From the NCBI GenBank assembly GCA_002812745.2, contig NCSJ02000143.1, positions 41,282 to 105,281 of the forward strand: 64,000 bases of DNA. The letters are read 5' to 3'. Made by a program: the position numbers and the translations under genes. How positions within the stretch are numbered: the first letter of the stretch is position 1; the number at the start of each line of letters is the position of its first letter. Below, in pieces: positions 25,360 through 36,317 of the stretch. The DNA comes from Scytalidium lignicola (Eukaryota > Ascomycota > Leotiomycetes). The notes under the pieces are model-generated. The model was not told where the DNA came from. It saw nothing but the letters and a program-made list of their open reading frames with translations, and did no database searches.

Positions 25360-26379
25360 TGCAAAGCTAGATTTGGCTTTTCCCTTGGCTAATTTTTCTT
25401 TCAAGGACAGCGGCTCGGATATTAGATTTCTCTACATAAAATGATAGTCATATAGGTCATTTCATAGTTGGATTGATTGCCTCAATCTTCAACTCCTCGG
25501 GGATGTGGGAGGAGGTTCTGCATGATAATTAAGCCGATCCGGATTTCAGGAACCTAGGCTAGAAGCTGACTATGCACAACATTCTTCTTGGAGAGGCTGG
25601 ACTGATCGTATTTCTTTCATGGATGTAGTGAAGATGATAGTCTAGGTATTGCATGTTATTATGATGATAAAACGCCAGAGATATGCTTATTTTGCATTCT
25701 ATGGCTGAATTAGGACGGGGTGCTGGTGTTAAGGGATTAAAGGGTAATAACTTCGTGCTGTACAGGAATTAACTTAATTCCTCCGATATTCTTACTGTTT
25801 GATAAATTATAGGCAATTCTACATCTAAAGTTCACGAAAAGGAACGTCATATTAGATGGTTGAGAAACTGCTACTATATAATAGACTAATTATGATTCTC
25901 CTTCGACCTCCGTACAGATGTCGCCTTCAAAAGTAATATCCCACGCTAAAAACGCCACTTTTTCGTAAATGGCCATATGCTGTAAGTACCCTATAACTAG
26001 GCAATTTTTAAGCTACATGTGCCCTGTAATATGCTATAATTATAGCGTGCTTCAGCACTACAACCGCTATAACACTCTATGACCTCTCACGGACGTTGAA
26101 ATTGTGGCGTTGGTAGCGCCACCCGAAGACATTACTTTTGCAGTTTTCCTCTGTAATTGTCAAAGTATTCGAGACGTTGATAAAAATACGACGCGTCTCA
26201 AATATTTGAATAGTGGATAAACGTTATGCATTTTAGAGAAACTTGAAAAAATGCTATCAAAGTTTTAGAATTGGAAGTATCTACAATAATCATGCTAATA
26301 TAATTTGTGCAGTATTAATAATTATACAAATATTACAGGTTTCTTAGAGACCATTGCCCAGTCGAGTCGATCATCTATA
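25360..26379. other. Intergenic, holds one small inverted repeat
   Basis: AT-rich promoter-side region of the UPF0261 gene. No frame of note. Confidence 0.45.
26162..26209. repeat. Imperfect hairpin
   Basis: TATTCGAGACG at 26166-26176 pairs with CGTCTCAAATA at 26194-26204, with one mismatch and a 17-base loop; weaker pairing extends outwards. No gene end is close enough to call it a terminator. Confidence 0.4.
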
Positions 26380-27216
26380 TCAAGGATGATACACATGGGG
26401 CAACCAGAACTTCTCATCAATGATCGCCAGATCCATCCTCTCCATGAAAAACCCAAGCTCAGCATTACTTGTATTCTGTCCGCAAGAGTTGAACGCTTCC
26501 AGACAACGGCTATAGAACTCTTTAGGATGTCGCTGAATAGCCTGGCGGGTGGTTCCGAATGATCCGCCATGATTCACTCTTACTGCTGAAGGATGAGGTT
26601 TCCCAAATAACCACTGCCAATATTCGCCCATGGTGTAAGGAGCTGTCGCTAATGTCTTCCTCTCAGAAGCTGAAATCCAGTAGTCCTCCGCCGGCGATGA
26701 CCAGTTGATGCGGTCCCATTGATCGAGATCGTGGATAAGTTCCCAATTGAAGATAAGCGCGGGCGCAAAAGCTGGATCAAAAGGCCGAGTCGCTGCGAGT
26801 TCGAGCATCTGCAGTGTAGTATTGACAACGGGACTGAGCAAGTTGGTAAAAGGCGCCGCCTGAGAGAAGATAACAATATTAGAGAGGTCGTCGTAGTGAT
26901 TGTAGGAGTGAAGACAGATAGTCTGCTGTTCGTGACCAATATTCTGAGCCAGGCTGTATTCTAGGAAGGAGCTGTGCTGGATAGCATCATCGGTTTGCGG
27001 TGTACCAAATTTATCGTAAAGGTAGGTGCGATTTACCACGATTACCCATGGGTCGAGCGGTTCTTTGAATCGCGTGACAACGAAACTGATTTCGGATGAG
27101 GGAATGTCCAACGGTGAGTAATTAATACTTGGGGTATTTGTTGGCATTATACCTAATGAGTAACCCGCGGATGGTACGCTTGATATTAAACATGTTGATA
27201 CATTGCTTAGAGCCAT
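26380..27216 (-). CDS. DUF3431 family protein
   Basis: 278 residues from the ATG at 27216; the frame continues ten codons up only with a GTG. An ISFVVTRFKE.L..W segment near residue 45 opens the domain. Then come a GHEQQTICLHSYNHYDDL region, a VIFSQ strand, and an RQAIQRHPKEFYSRCL plus GFFMERM pair near the C terminus. These correspond in order to the conserved blocks of DUF3431, a fungal family whose later part resembles glycosyltransferase-like folds. Function unknown. In relatives an N-terminal membrane anchor is common; here the N terminus is only weakly hydrophobic, so an upstream exon may have been missed. It lies between the two Tm-1-type halves. Confidence 0.7.
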   Translation of the reverse strand: MALSNVSTCLISSVPSAGYSLGIMPTNTPSINYSPLDIPSSEISFVVTRFKEPLDPWVIVVNRTYLYDKFGTPQTDDAIQHSSFLEYSLAQNIGHEQQTICLHSYNHYDDLSNIVIFSQAAPFTNLLSPVVNTTLQMLELAATRPFDPAFAPALIFNWELIHDLDQWDRINWSSPAEDYWISASERKTLATAPYTMGEYWQWLFGKPHPSAVRVNHGGSFGTTRQAIQRHPKEFYSRCLEAFNSCGQNTSNAELGFFMERMDLAIIDEKFWLPHVYHP

Positions 27217-27784
27217 GATGGGATTGATTTGTGTGGAGCTCACCACGAAATTGGTTTCTAAGAATCTAAAGGTACAAAATGAGTGCGAGTTATTGACTTA
27301 TATACCATGCTACTGGCGCAAGTACCGTAATGTGCTCGGAGAAGATCCGGGATACCTTGCTAGCATAATGATTATTCTCCACTCTCCTAAGTCGATACAG
27401 TCATCATCTTCATGCTGTCTCACCGATCCGTGAAACATTCCGAGTTCACTTTCCAATCGTAGAATGAAACAAACTCCATTAACTTAACTGGTTGGTCTAT
27501 TCGTGTGCTTGCAAAAGCTGATGTCCTTTTTGGCATGGATGTCAGTGTCGATAGGTTTTCTGTGATACACGACATGTCGCGTCTTCTAAGAAACACGTGA
27601 CTAATAATATAATCTCTTTTAAGAGTAATACAATCCCCTATCCGTTCGTGTGGTAATGCAGGTACCGGTAATTCGTCTCTGCCAAGGAGATGCTACGATA
27701 CCCTCTCGGACCCCAAAAGCCATTTTGAATTACTTTTAGCGTCGTTACCTTACAATTATCTCTATTTTCGAAGAATGAAGGATT
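27217..27784. other. Intergenic, no gene seen
   Basis: Upstream side of the DUF3431 gene. One 76-codon frame on the + strand overlaps its start and has no family signal. Confidence 0.45.
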
Positions 27785-28664
27785 TTAAGTGGCGTGAGTG
27801 GACAACATCCCTGTATATAACTTCGACCTGAGAAGCTTAAGCGACCTGGGGTCTGAGGGGATACTGTTGACGGCGTTTAGGGCGTCACGGCAGCTGGTCC
27901 TCGGTGGCGTTGCGGCGCAGGAGTGTGTTGCGCGTTTGGAGTTCACACCCTCTACATCGCCATCTCTAGCTGCTTCACCAGAGAAAGGAGTGACAATGAC
28001 GACGAAAGATGATTCTGTAACTACCTTCAATACGGCAAGCCTCCTCGTGTTGGTGCACTATCCTGACTGTTTCACCAGATTGTGATAACTCCCATCGTAG
28101 CCCATGGCTTGAAATAGCCTTCTAGTTCTTAGCTCCTGCTTATAGCACAACAAGATGCCGCGCTCTTTCAGATATCTACTAATCTTTTATAAATCTTGTC
28201 ACCTTCGTGCTTGAGGATATGACTTCATACTCCATCAGATGAAAGTTTTCCGCCTACACGTTGTCAAACACGGCCTTGTGACCGAAGACGTTCGGACGTC
28301 ACTTGGGATTCGGGTTGGCCCNAAACCGACAAGATTCCCCTAACTGACACTTTCGCAGCGTTCAGCGAAGTGAATTTACTCGTCAGTCTAGAGCTTCATT
28401 CTCCCGGCTAAGAGCGACTGTATCTGAAAGGCAAAGGACATATAGCTGCCGTATCGATCCCAGACGCAACGGAATCTCTCGTGTGTCCGATGCTGTTCTA
28501 TTGGAATACGCCTCAACCACTGAAGCCTCCTTATTGTGGAAGAATCCTTCGGGGGCATCTAACGACCTCGAGTCAAAATGAACCTTAACGGCAAAAAGCT
28601 CCTCTCCGCGTCTAGTTTTGTGCGGAATATGAGCTTTCTCCAGGAGTATGATGGAGGATTGGTG
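27785..28664 (-). pseudogene. Broken gene of unknown family
   Basis: On the - strand an ATG-less open frame (28664-28383, 93 codons) has strongly coding-like content: GEELFAVKVHFDSRSLD, then PEGFFHNKEASVVEAYSN, then SIRQLYVLCLSDTVAL. It is followed lower down by further short frames broken by stops and shifts (for example HLMEYEV.., ERARHLVVL, and the frame 28030-27785). Composition is higher in GC than the surroundings. Together this looks like a decayed gene or a domesticated element relic. I do not recognise the family, and the outer limits are approximate. Confidence 0.35.
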
Positions 28665-30085
28665 TTATAATAGGTGATAGGAGTCTTTTTATACGGCTCG
28701 CGAGCGCCGTCTTCGCCGAGCTTCTGGGGTACAGTCTGGAGATCTGTATCGCATATCGACTATTGCAGGTTATACCGCTACACAATTTTTATTGTCAAGG
28801 CACTTTGAACTCGAAAATCAAGAGCGAAGATATATAACCCTAGGCTAAATAGTCAAGTAGATCGTTAGGATGCAGGAAATGTCAGTAGTCGGTACGCCCA
28901 CATAAATTAGTCGGAACGGTGACAACTCTATGGAGAAACACACCACAACATACACATGCCATGCACGTCCATATGTAACCTGTCCGTCAGGATCGAGCAA
29001 TTGGGGTGATTCTCCCGAAGGCGAGCGCTACATTTTACAAGCACGACCAAATACCAGATTAGGTTGATCCTAATGGCCATTGTGTGACTATCAAACTAGG
29101 CATGTATGCTAGATCATCAGATGATTGACGCTCAGGGAGAGGTTGTGACGGATATATTACGTATAGATGACATGTTTGTACTGTTGTGTTTCTCTATACG
29201 GAGTTCGTGTCAATTCACTTCCCCCAAAGTATCCTTTTAATGATACTAGCACGCATCATATAAAAAGACCATATCCGCGATCCGAAGTGTGCTTGTCGTT
29301 GGAGAAATCGTGGATGGCGTATAGAACACTTTATCTTCTGTGGCCGGGATACTAATGTTGTGTAAGGAATGGAATTTTATTTCGCCTAGAGGGACTGACC
29401 TTGAAAAGCTAGACGTTAAGTTATTTACTCGAGTACAGTTCAGTCAATTTGGTCTTTATCAACCTACAGTCCCGCACTTTCTCTTATTAAAATAGTCCAA
29501 CTTCCTTTCATCACGTGACAGGCCTGCTTGAAGGCCGCTTTCTTCGAGCATTTAGCGTACTCTTTTCAACGGCTGAAGCTTGGTCTGCTAACGTGAGGTT
29601 TGCTTGTGTTAGTACTAGATTCAAATGGTTAGTATGGCGTTGGTCTTGGATTTGCGTCATGCCTTGCCGTTTCCCCACCATCTGATGCTGCCTTTCCTCC
29701 TAAAAAGAACAAGAGATTTCCCATCCCTGTCTGGCCGAGTTGCTGCAGCATATGCTTTCCCGTTAGGTATCCCACTTTGGGCTTCGGATAAGGAATACTC
29801 TACCGTCTCTAGCAGTTATCCACAGTCGCATATATCCGATTCGAGTGCTCCTATCTTGTGCAACATTGAGATCCTCTCAGAAAAATAACGGTTAACATCC
29901 ATCACAGATACTTGTTTAGCTAATATCTTCTATATTCTTACTCCAACAAATGCCCACATCAATTCTCCCCAGAATACAACAGGACTTACATCTTTGTTAC
30001 AAGCCTTAAGCAGAAAGGCAAATACTAAGATAATTATATAAATACACAATCGAAGTAGAATGGAGGATAGTAACTATCCTTATTA
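28665..30085. other. Intergenic, no gene supported
   Basis: A TATAAAA sequence at 28687-28694 lies just above the broken gene on the - strand reading. Frames at 29167-29355 and 29625-29888 have no family features. Confidence 0.4.
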
Positions 30086-30089
30086 GAAA

Positions 30090-30526
30090 TTGCGCTGAGG
30101 CCCTGTTAAATGTCTAATTTGCATATCCTGGACTATTAACTCAACATGGCGGTTCAACATGCAATGATCTCAAGTCCTTTGTGACTAATATCTACCTTTT
30201 TCAGGAGCCTTGAAACTATTGGTTGTGTTAGCTTAACTTTAAATTCCTCCTACACAAAGTTAGCTATTTCATCTTGGTATAACTCATTTGACATTGCTAA
30301 GAACTCTGTCACCGCTTCCTCAATTATTAGCGTAACCGCCGGACGTCTGCCAAGTAGTTTCCTTATATCTATTCCAACAATTCTGTGAATCTCCATTGAT
30401 CGAGCAATACGTCGAACAGTCTCGTAGGAGACTTCAAATGGTGGCAATGGCGTCTTTGTCGTCGTTTGAGTTCAGGAGAGCACATTTGATGGCATATACG
30501 GTCTCCTGCGAAAGGTTTGGTGCCAT
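30090..30526 (-). pseudogene. Tc1/mariner-type transposase N-terminal relic
   Basis: Reading the - strand from the ATG at 30526: LSQETVYAIKCALLNSN, then after a 1-nt frame change FEVSYETVRRIARSMEI, then IIEEAVTEFLAMSNELYQDEIANFV. A TAG follows, then EEFKVKLTQPIVSRLLKK and ISHKGLE, then another frame change. This is the paired helix-turn-helix region of Tc1/mariner transposases found in fungi. The DDE catalytic half is absent. At least two frame changes and one stop show it is dead. No terminal inverted repeats were found. It lies in the gap between the two Tm-1-type genes. Confidence 0.75.
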
Positions 30527-31161
30527 AATCCACGTCAAAACCGTTCGATATATATTAAGGACTTCATTCAAAGTAAAAAATATGGGTATATGAACGTTGC
30601 TTGAATTGCGTGAATTGATCAAATTACTATGGTACGCCTTCTGTAAGCGCGTGCACGGGGCTCAAATTCGCCAAAAAAAAAAAACCAGGTCGGATATGAC
30701 AGTATGCTTTACTGTGTAATGCAGCAAGCTAAAATAGTTGTTGCAGGCTTCTGATAAGCGAGCTAATGTAGAATCTCAAAGCTTTGTGGTAACTCTTACT
30801 CTTTCTCTTTCTTCCCTAACATCGCGAGTTATATCCGTACTAAGTTTCACCACTGTGATTCCTGGACCCCTGCGAGCATTTGATATTGCTATTTGCTGTT
30901 CCTCTTTCTGAGAGATGCGCAGTGATTGTTGGGACTGATTAGATTGATATTGTGTTTCTAATCAATCGACGAGTACACAACATACTGCAAAAGAAAAGCA
31001 AATCGACGTCACTGGAAAAGACGTGAGTCATGTATAGAGGATCTCTTTTTTTGGATAATTAATACTACTGTATAATCCAAGTTTATGGCTTTCTTTTAGC
31101 TACAGGATTATTTCATAGCTATCATCCTGACCCTAATTTTACAAGTTTCGTCGTCGTCATC
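30527..31161. promoter_or_regulatory. Upstream region of the TIM-barrel gene
   Basis: No gene. A 12-base A run occurs at 30673-30684. Near 31053-31082 a TTGGAT...ATCCAA inverted pair lies about 80-100 bases above the start codon and could bind a dimeric regulator; this is only a guess. Confidence 0.3.
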
Positions 31162-32128
31162 ATGCCACATCCAGTATCACGAAGCGAAGCACTCAAGCGT
31201 CTACGCGCTACAGTTGATGCCGGAAACATCATTGTTGGTGCTGGTGCAGGTTAGTAAACAGCAATCAATGTTTATATATATTAAGACTATTGTGCTGAGC
31301 GGACATCATCGAACAGGAATTGGGCTTTCTGCAAAATTTATTGAAAAAGGGGGTGCCGACCTTATAATCATCTACAATTCTGGCCGCTTCAGAATGGCTG
31401 GAAGAGGCTCCTTGGCTGGATTGATGCCATATGGCGATGCCAATGCTATTGTGCTTGAAATGGTCAGCCACTAATTAGGGTTCAGCTGAAAAGTCTGCTA
31501 ATGCAAGAACTTCTTTTCGCAGGCCAATGAAGTTCTTCCAGTTGTTCAGGATACACCGGTGCTAGCTGGTGTCTGTGGTACTGATCCATTTCGCCTGATG
31601 CCAGTCTTCTTGAAGCAGATCAAAGAGATTGGCTTCTCTGGTGTGCAAAATTTCCCTACCGTCGGATTGATAGATGGCTCGTTTCGCCAGCACCTGGAAG
31701 AGACCGGCATGTCTTATGAGGAAGAAGTCAAAATGATCAAGCTTGCTCATGAGATGGATTTATTAACAACGCCTTACGTTTTTGATGTTTATCAGGCGGA
31801 AAAAATGACACGTGCCGGAGCCGATGTGTTGGTTGTGCATATGGGATTGACAACTAGTGGGAGTATTGGGGCCCAAACGGCAGTTACTTTGGATGATTCG
31901 GTCGAGTTAATCCAAAAATGTCGTGATGCAGCCACGAAAATCAATGACAAGATTATTGTGCTCTGCCATGGAGGGCCAATTGCAACTGTAGAGGACGCGA
32001 AATATGTCTTGAGCCGGACCAAAGGCGTTGCGGGATTTTACGGTGCAAGTAGTATGGAGAGGTTACCAGTGGAGGAGGCTATTGCGTCAAACACGAGCGC
32101 ATTTAAGAAACTGAGAGTGAATGTTTAG
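31162..32128 (+). CDS. TIM-barrel PEP-hydrolase-like protein (C-terminal half of Tm-1 type)
   Basis: Three exons: 31162-31249, 31317-31462 and 31523-32128, 279 residues. Typical blocks: [20 protein letters not shown] (23-42), [20 protein letters not shown] (44-63), GVCGTDPF (94-101), [10 protein letters not shown] (121-130) and [14 protein letters not shown] (249-262). This is the family named TIM-barrel domain-containing or phosphoenolpyruvate-hydrolase-like, which forms the C-terminal half of Tm-1-type fusions. The first exon junction restores the GAGAGIG loop exactly, which supports the intron call (67 and 60 bp introns). Full length for the stand-alone family. The substrate in fungi is unknown. 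Divergent from its expected partner at 24073-25359. Confidence 0.92.
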
Positions 32129-32929
32129 AGAGCAGGACTCGATGGATAAATATGGCAGAGTTCTATCATTTCTGATACAAAAGGTCAAACCAATCTAGCT
32201 ATAGTTACGATTTAATCTCCTAATTTCAAAGTTCTTGAGGTGCTCTGACAAGTTAACACGTGTAGGACATTAATTACGTTTTTTGAACTAAAAGTTAATG
32301 GTGGGTGGCAAAGAATGAAGCTTGAATACATTGCGGAACTCTTGACAAAGCGGCGGAGTTGTAGCAAAACGGAAGGCACATAATCTTGGTTTGTTTATTT
32401 CATAGGTTATATCTGAATTACTGTGGAACATTCTAGAAGTCATAGGAGAAATATTTGCGGAGTGATAAAAAATTGGTAGAATGTATGATGTATGTGCGGA
32501 GTATAGGTGGCGGAACTTTGCTGCAACGACATGACATAGAGTATTGGTATGTATATCAGAGCTCCGCGTATACTATCGACGCTGGTCAAGGCAACTGCTC
32601 TGTTATACAGTTGTCGTGCCTTGAAGGCAAGCCATTGCAAAACAAGTCTCAATTATGTATAACTATTTAATTCCAAATGATCACAATACTAGTACGTCCA
32701 TGGTAGTTCACAGCTTCAGAATGATTCCTTTGCTACTGCTTAAATCTATACTTCACAATGAGTGATAAAATAGTCAAATTTTCTATTAACATAGACTAGT
32801 AACAATAAATCGCTTAACTTAAGATATTCAATGTAATATATTAGATTGTGATACGACAAAATGTTAACTTCATCCTAGCATACATATTTCAGGAAGTGCC
32901 GTGCCAACTTCCGCGAGAACTCTAATATA
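32129..32929. other. Intergenic, no gene seen
   Basis: AT-rich. Two overlapping antisense frames near 32440-32670 are short and lack features. Confidence 0.45.
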
Positions 32930-33183
32930 TCAAGCCGCTCCGATACGATGTTGTCTAACCGCGACATATTCAGGACTGTTGTACCAAGTCTTCGCTATAT
33001 CCATTGATGAAAATTCGACAACTACTACCCCCTTAACCTTTTTTCCTAGTTGTTCAAAAGGTGCACAACCTGTGATGGGCTTAACGTTGTAGCCGGCCAG
33101 TGTTGGGCGAATTTTTCCCGGTAGCACTCTAGCTCTGTTCGATCCATAACGTCATGACATATGAAAATGCAGTAGGTTGGCAT
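32930..33183 (-). pseudogene. DUF1330-type dimeric alpha/beta-barrel gene, frameshifted
   Basis: From ATG at 33183 the - strand reads MPTYCIFICHDV...YREKFA, then the family pattern continues in another frame as PTLAGYN.KPITG...VKGVVVVEFSSMD.AKTWYNSPEY. The two parts meet around a CCC run near 33110, so one missing C explains the break. A TGA at 32930-32932 also stops the protein before the usual last strand, although residues after it (YIRVLAEVG) still look like that strand. DUF1330 proteins are about 95-residue barrel dimers of ferredoxin-like fold, often near oxidoreductases. Two separate lesions argue for a true pseudogene rather than one sequencing error. Confidence 0.7.
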
Positions 33184-33756
33184 CGTTGTTGTGAATGTTG
33201 TAAAGCGATAGAATAGTAAAACTTTTGAATGTTGCCCTAGAATGTAAATTTAGTAGAAACTCCTATTTTAATATGCTATGGTAATACTGTTAAGAGAGTA
33301 CACTACAAGAATAATATCTAATGAATGAAAGATTTTGGTCGTAGTTGTTCTGGAGAATTGCTAATATATAGAGAGAGATAAAAGCTCATGTCTTCGGTTT
33401 CTAAAGAGATCCCGCGAGGTTTACTTCTAATGACGCAGTTCACCATATCTATCGTCTAGAGCTATAGCTATAGCTATTGCTTNAAAAAGTCATACCACCC
33501 CGTATATCACTCCATATGACATCACTGGGGAGTTGCGAGGTTGTTCAAGTTCCGCACCCGACTCTGGATTTAGATTAACCTCCGACAACCGTATTGGGAG
33601 AGTTCCGCTTATTTTAACTTTAGTATTTAAGAATAGTTATTGAGAAATTAACCTATGTATATGACCAATGCTAGCNTTTTTTTGTTGGCAACGGTATTCC
33701 CATTACATACTATCACGTCATATCAACATTCTACATCGTATTTATTCATTAAAGCC
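33184..33756. other. Upstream region of the MDR gene
   Basis: No gene. An AGCTAT hexamer is repeated at about 33462-33480. The frame of the next gene is open back to 33655 but crosses an N at 33676 and has no family similarity before 33757. Confidence 0.45.
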
Positions 33757-34749
33757 ATGGGCTTCGAACAAGAGAAGCAAACAATGTTAGCTGTCTATGC
33801 AACTAGAGGTGATTTTGATAATCCTCTATCTGCCCTGAGCGTCGGAACACAGCCAGTACCGGACGTGCCAGAAGGCTGGGTAAAGGTTAAGATCTCTGCC
33901 GCTGGGGTCAACTTCCACGACATCTTCACTCTACGGGGAGTGGGACCGCATCCACTTACATTTCCACGAATTTTGGGTTGTGAAGGGTGTGGAACTCTTG
34001 AGGATGGGACCGAAGTCATTTTGTATCCGGTGATGGGCGATCAAGACTATCGAGGAGATGAGACCTTAGATCCAAAGAGACATGTTTTCCAAGAGATTGC
34101 GAACGGTACATTAGCGGAGTACGTCATTGCTCCAACTCGAAATGTTATCCCGCGGCCTAAAGATCTCCCTGTCAACACTGCAGCAGTGTTGGGTATCTCC
34201 TGGCTTACGGCCTACAGGATGCTGTGTACCAAGTCAGGTCTTCGTCCTGGACAATCTATGCTTGTGCAAGGATGTTCTGGAGGTGTTCCCACGGCACTCA
34301 TACAGCTTGGTGTAGCTGTAGGAATGCGAGTTTGGTGTACTGGTCGTACAGAAGAAAAGAGAAAGCTGGCAGAAAGTCTTGGAGCTGAGAAGACCTTTCC
34401 ACCTAGTCACAAACTACCTGAACTTGCCGATGCGGTCTTTGATATAGCTGGACAAGCTACATGGGAGCATTCAATAGCGTCAGTCAAGACTGGTGGATGT
34501 GTTATTACTTGTGGGGGACATGGAGGGTTCACAGTTTTTACGGATCTCGGGCGCGTGTTCATGGAACAAATAACAATTAAGGGTGTATATGCTGGGACTC
34601 TTCAAGAGTTCAAGGATTTGATGTCACTTGTTGTTAAGAAGAAAATTGTTCCTAGGATCGGTCATGTATTCCCCCTGACGGAGGGAGAAAAGGCATTTCG
34701 TCTTATCTATGAGGGATCTACAGATGGGAAAATTGTTCTAACAGCATGA
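33757..34749 (+). CDS. Quinone-oxidoreductase-like medium-chain dehydrogenase (zinc-free MDR type)
   Basis: Single exon, 330 residues from the ATG at 33757 (MGFEQ). A later ATG at 33784 (MLAVYATRG) is also possible. GroES-like N-terminal lobe: AAGVNFHDIFTLRG (49-61) and LGCEGCG (73-79). The nucleotide-binding loop is QGCSGGVPTALIQLG (171-185), a variant of the GA.GGVG motif with the A replaced by C. The structural-zinc cysteine lobe is missing, so a zinc-independent NADPH quinone or enone reductase type is likely. Proteins of this type reduce double bonds or quinones in the cytosol. Neighbour of the dead DUF1330 gene and the TIM-barrel gene. Substrate not predictable. Confidence 0.88.
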   Translation: MGFEQEKQTMLAVYATRGDFDNPLSALSVGTQPVPDVPEGWVKVKISAAGVNFHDIFTLRGVGPHPLTFPRILGCEGCGTLEDGTEVILYPVMGDQDYRGDETLDPKRHVFQEIANGTLAEYVIAPTRNVIPRPKDLPVNTAAVLGISWLTAYRMLCTKSGLRPGQSMLVQGCSGGVPTALIQLGVAVGMRVWCTGRTEEKRKLAESLGAEKTFPPSHKLPELADAVFDIAGQATWEHSIASVKTGGCVITCGGHGGFTVFTDLGRVFMEQITIKGVYAGTLQEFKDLMSLVVKKKIVPRIGHVFPLTEGEKAFRLIYEGSTDGKIVLTA

Positions 34750-36317
34750 TAAACCGTGGTGCTAGTTTTTCTGTAGCCGATAAAATCCAATATTAGGAGA
34801 AATGAGTTGAAAGCAACTTACTCATAGCGTACTTAGCGAATGCTTTTGTGAAATGAGAATGAATTGCTAGCGCAGGTTTCATATCGATAAAAGTCAAGTT
34901 TAACCTGCGTCACGTCCTCCATCTCCTCTCACTCTTTTCTTCGAGATACATATGCGTATAGCTGCAAAGTTGACAGCGCCTACAAATTATAGGGCAGCAC
35001 CAACGCCAGACTGAGAAGATGGGTCGATAAGGGGTATAATTAATCCACTTTACTCTACTTCAACATTATGTCAAATAATATTTCCAAGAGAATTATGCAA
35101 AATTCATCTAAACAATGCTCCTAGATACAAGAAACCCCAAATTGCTTTAAGATGACTTCAACGTAACGTCTATAGACCAGAACTGTTCTTAGTACCTGAT
35201 AATTGATCTCAAACTAATAGAGTACAAAAATAGACTTGTCTTTCCAAACAGCAAATTCAAAAGTGGTGCTTATTCTAGCGTATATGGAACCTTATTTGGA
35301 TATCTGGCGCTTGTAGACCTCCATAGAATAGGTATAAGCCAAGCTCCGTAGTAAATACATGATACTTGACAAGTATACAGTTAGTTCTTTAGTTCTTTAG
35401 TTCAATTCAATAGTTCTGCAATATGTTACCTACTACAACCAATCAGTCTCTGTGACCAACCGGGGAGTAACCTCTAGGTAGGAAGAAATAGTGATCAGGA
35501 TACCTCCACGGCGTAAGAGCAAGCGATAACCCAATATAAAAGAGCTGGAGATGTGCATGTAGAAAATTACTAGAAACGGATATTGTGGTAAAAATAAAAC
35601 AAGACACCCTAAATTGGAGGGGAAGGGAGAGGGTGGAGATTAGAAGTCGCGCGCTACCATTCCCCCTTTACCCCTGATATTGATTTGTAATTTTATTATG
35701 TTTTATTTACCTATACTTACTGGATCTGTGATTTATTGGTTTCGGTACAATAGGCTTTGAGACGTCGAAGATGCGTGGCTTGCACTACTAATTAAATTCT
35801 GAACATCGATGGGTTGGGGTAAAGCTTTCCTCCTGGGGAAGGGACAAAACAGTTAGATTATCCACTGGGCATTTATTCTCTTAATTTTATGTCACTGGGT
35901 GTCATTTGGATATGTAAATAACACGAATTATGACTTTAAAGTACTTTGCTTCATCACAGATATACTTGGATTCTACAAAAGACAATCCAACGGTCGCTCT
36001 GAATTATTAGCTTATACAGGACTAGGTAATCAATAACATGAAAAGTTAGATTGGTAAATCAAATGACTTTCTCTTTCGGAGTGGAGTAGGAATGTACCTA
36101 AAGGTGGATAACCAAGAAGGGTAAATTATTGGAGAAGCTTCGAGATCCTAGAAAGAAAACTGTGTCGGTTTATGNAAAAAAAGTGCTTTCCAGCCTTGGG
36201 GAGATCCATTTGAATCGGGAAATCCAAGTCCCATACTCTTTATTTATATTACAGGCAGTTGTCAAGTTGACGATTCAAAAAATTCATCACGCGTCTTTTA
36301 ACAACTGACCCACTGCT
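34750..36317. other. Intergenic, no gene seen
   Basis: About 1.6 kb between the 3' ends of the MDR gene (+) and the SDR gene (-). Minor direct repeats (AGTTCTTTAGTTCTTTAGTTC at 35390-35410). A purine-rich stretch GGAGGGGAAGGGAGAGGGTGG lies at about 35617-35637. Confidence 0.45.

Noticed and set aside
29625..29888. 87-codon + strand frame
   Set aside because: No domain or codon evidence; probably chance in GC-moderate intergenic DNA.
33655..33756. N-terminal extension of the MDR protein by 34 residues
   Set aside because: It crosses an N, has no similarity to the family and precedes a well-placed ATG at 33757.
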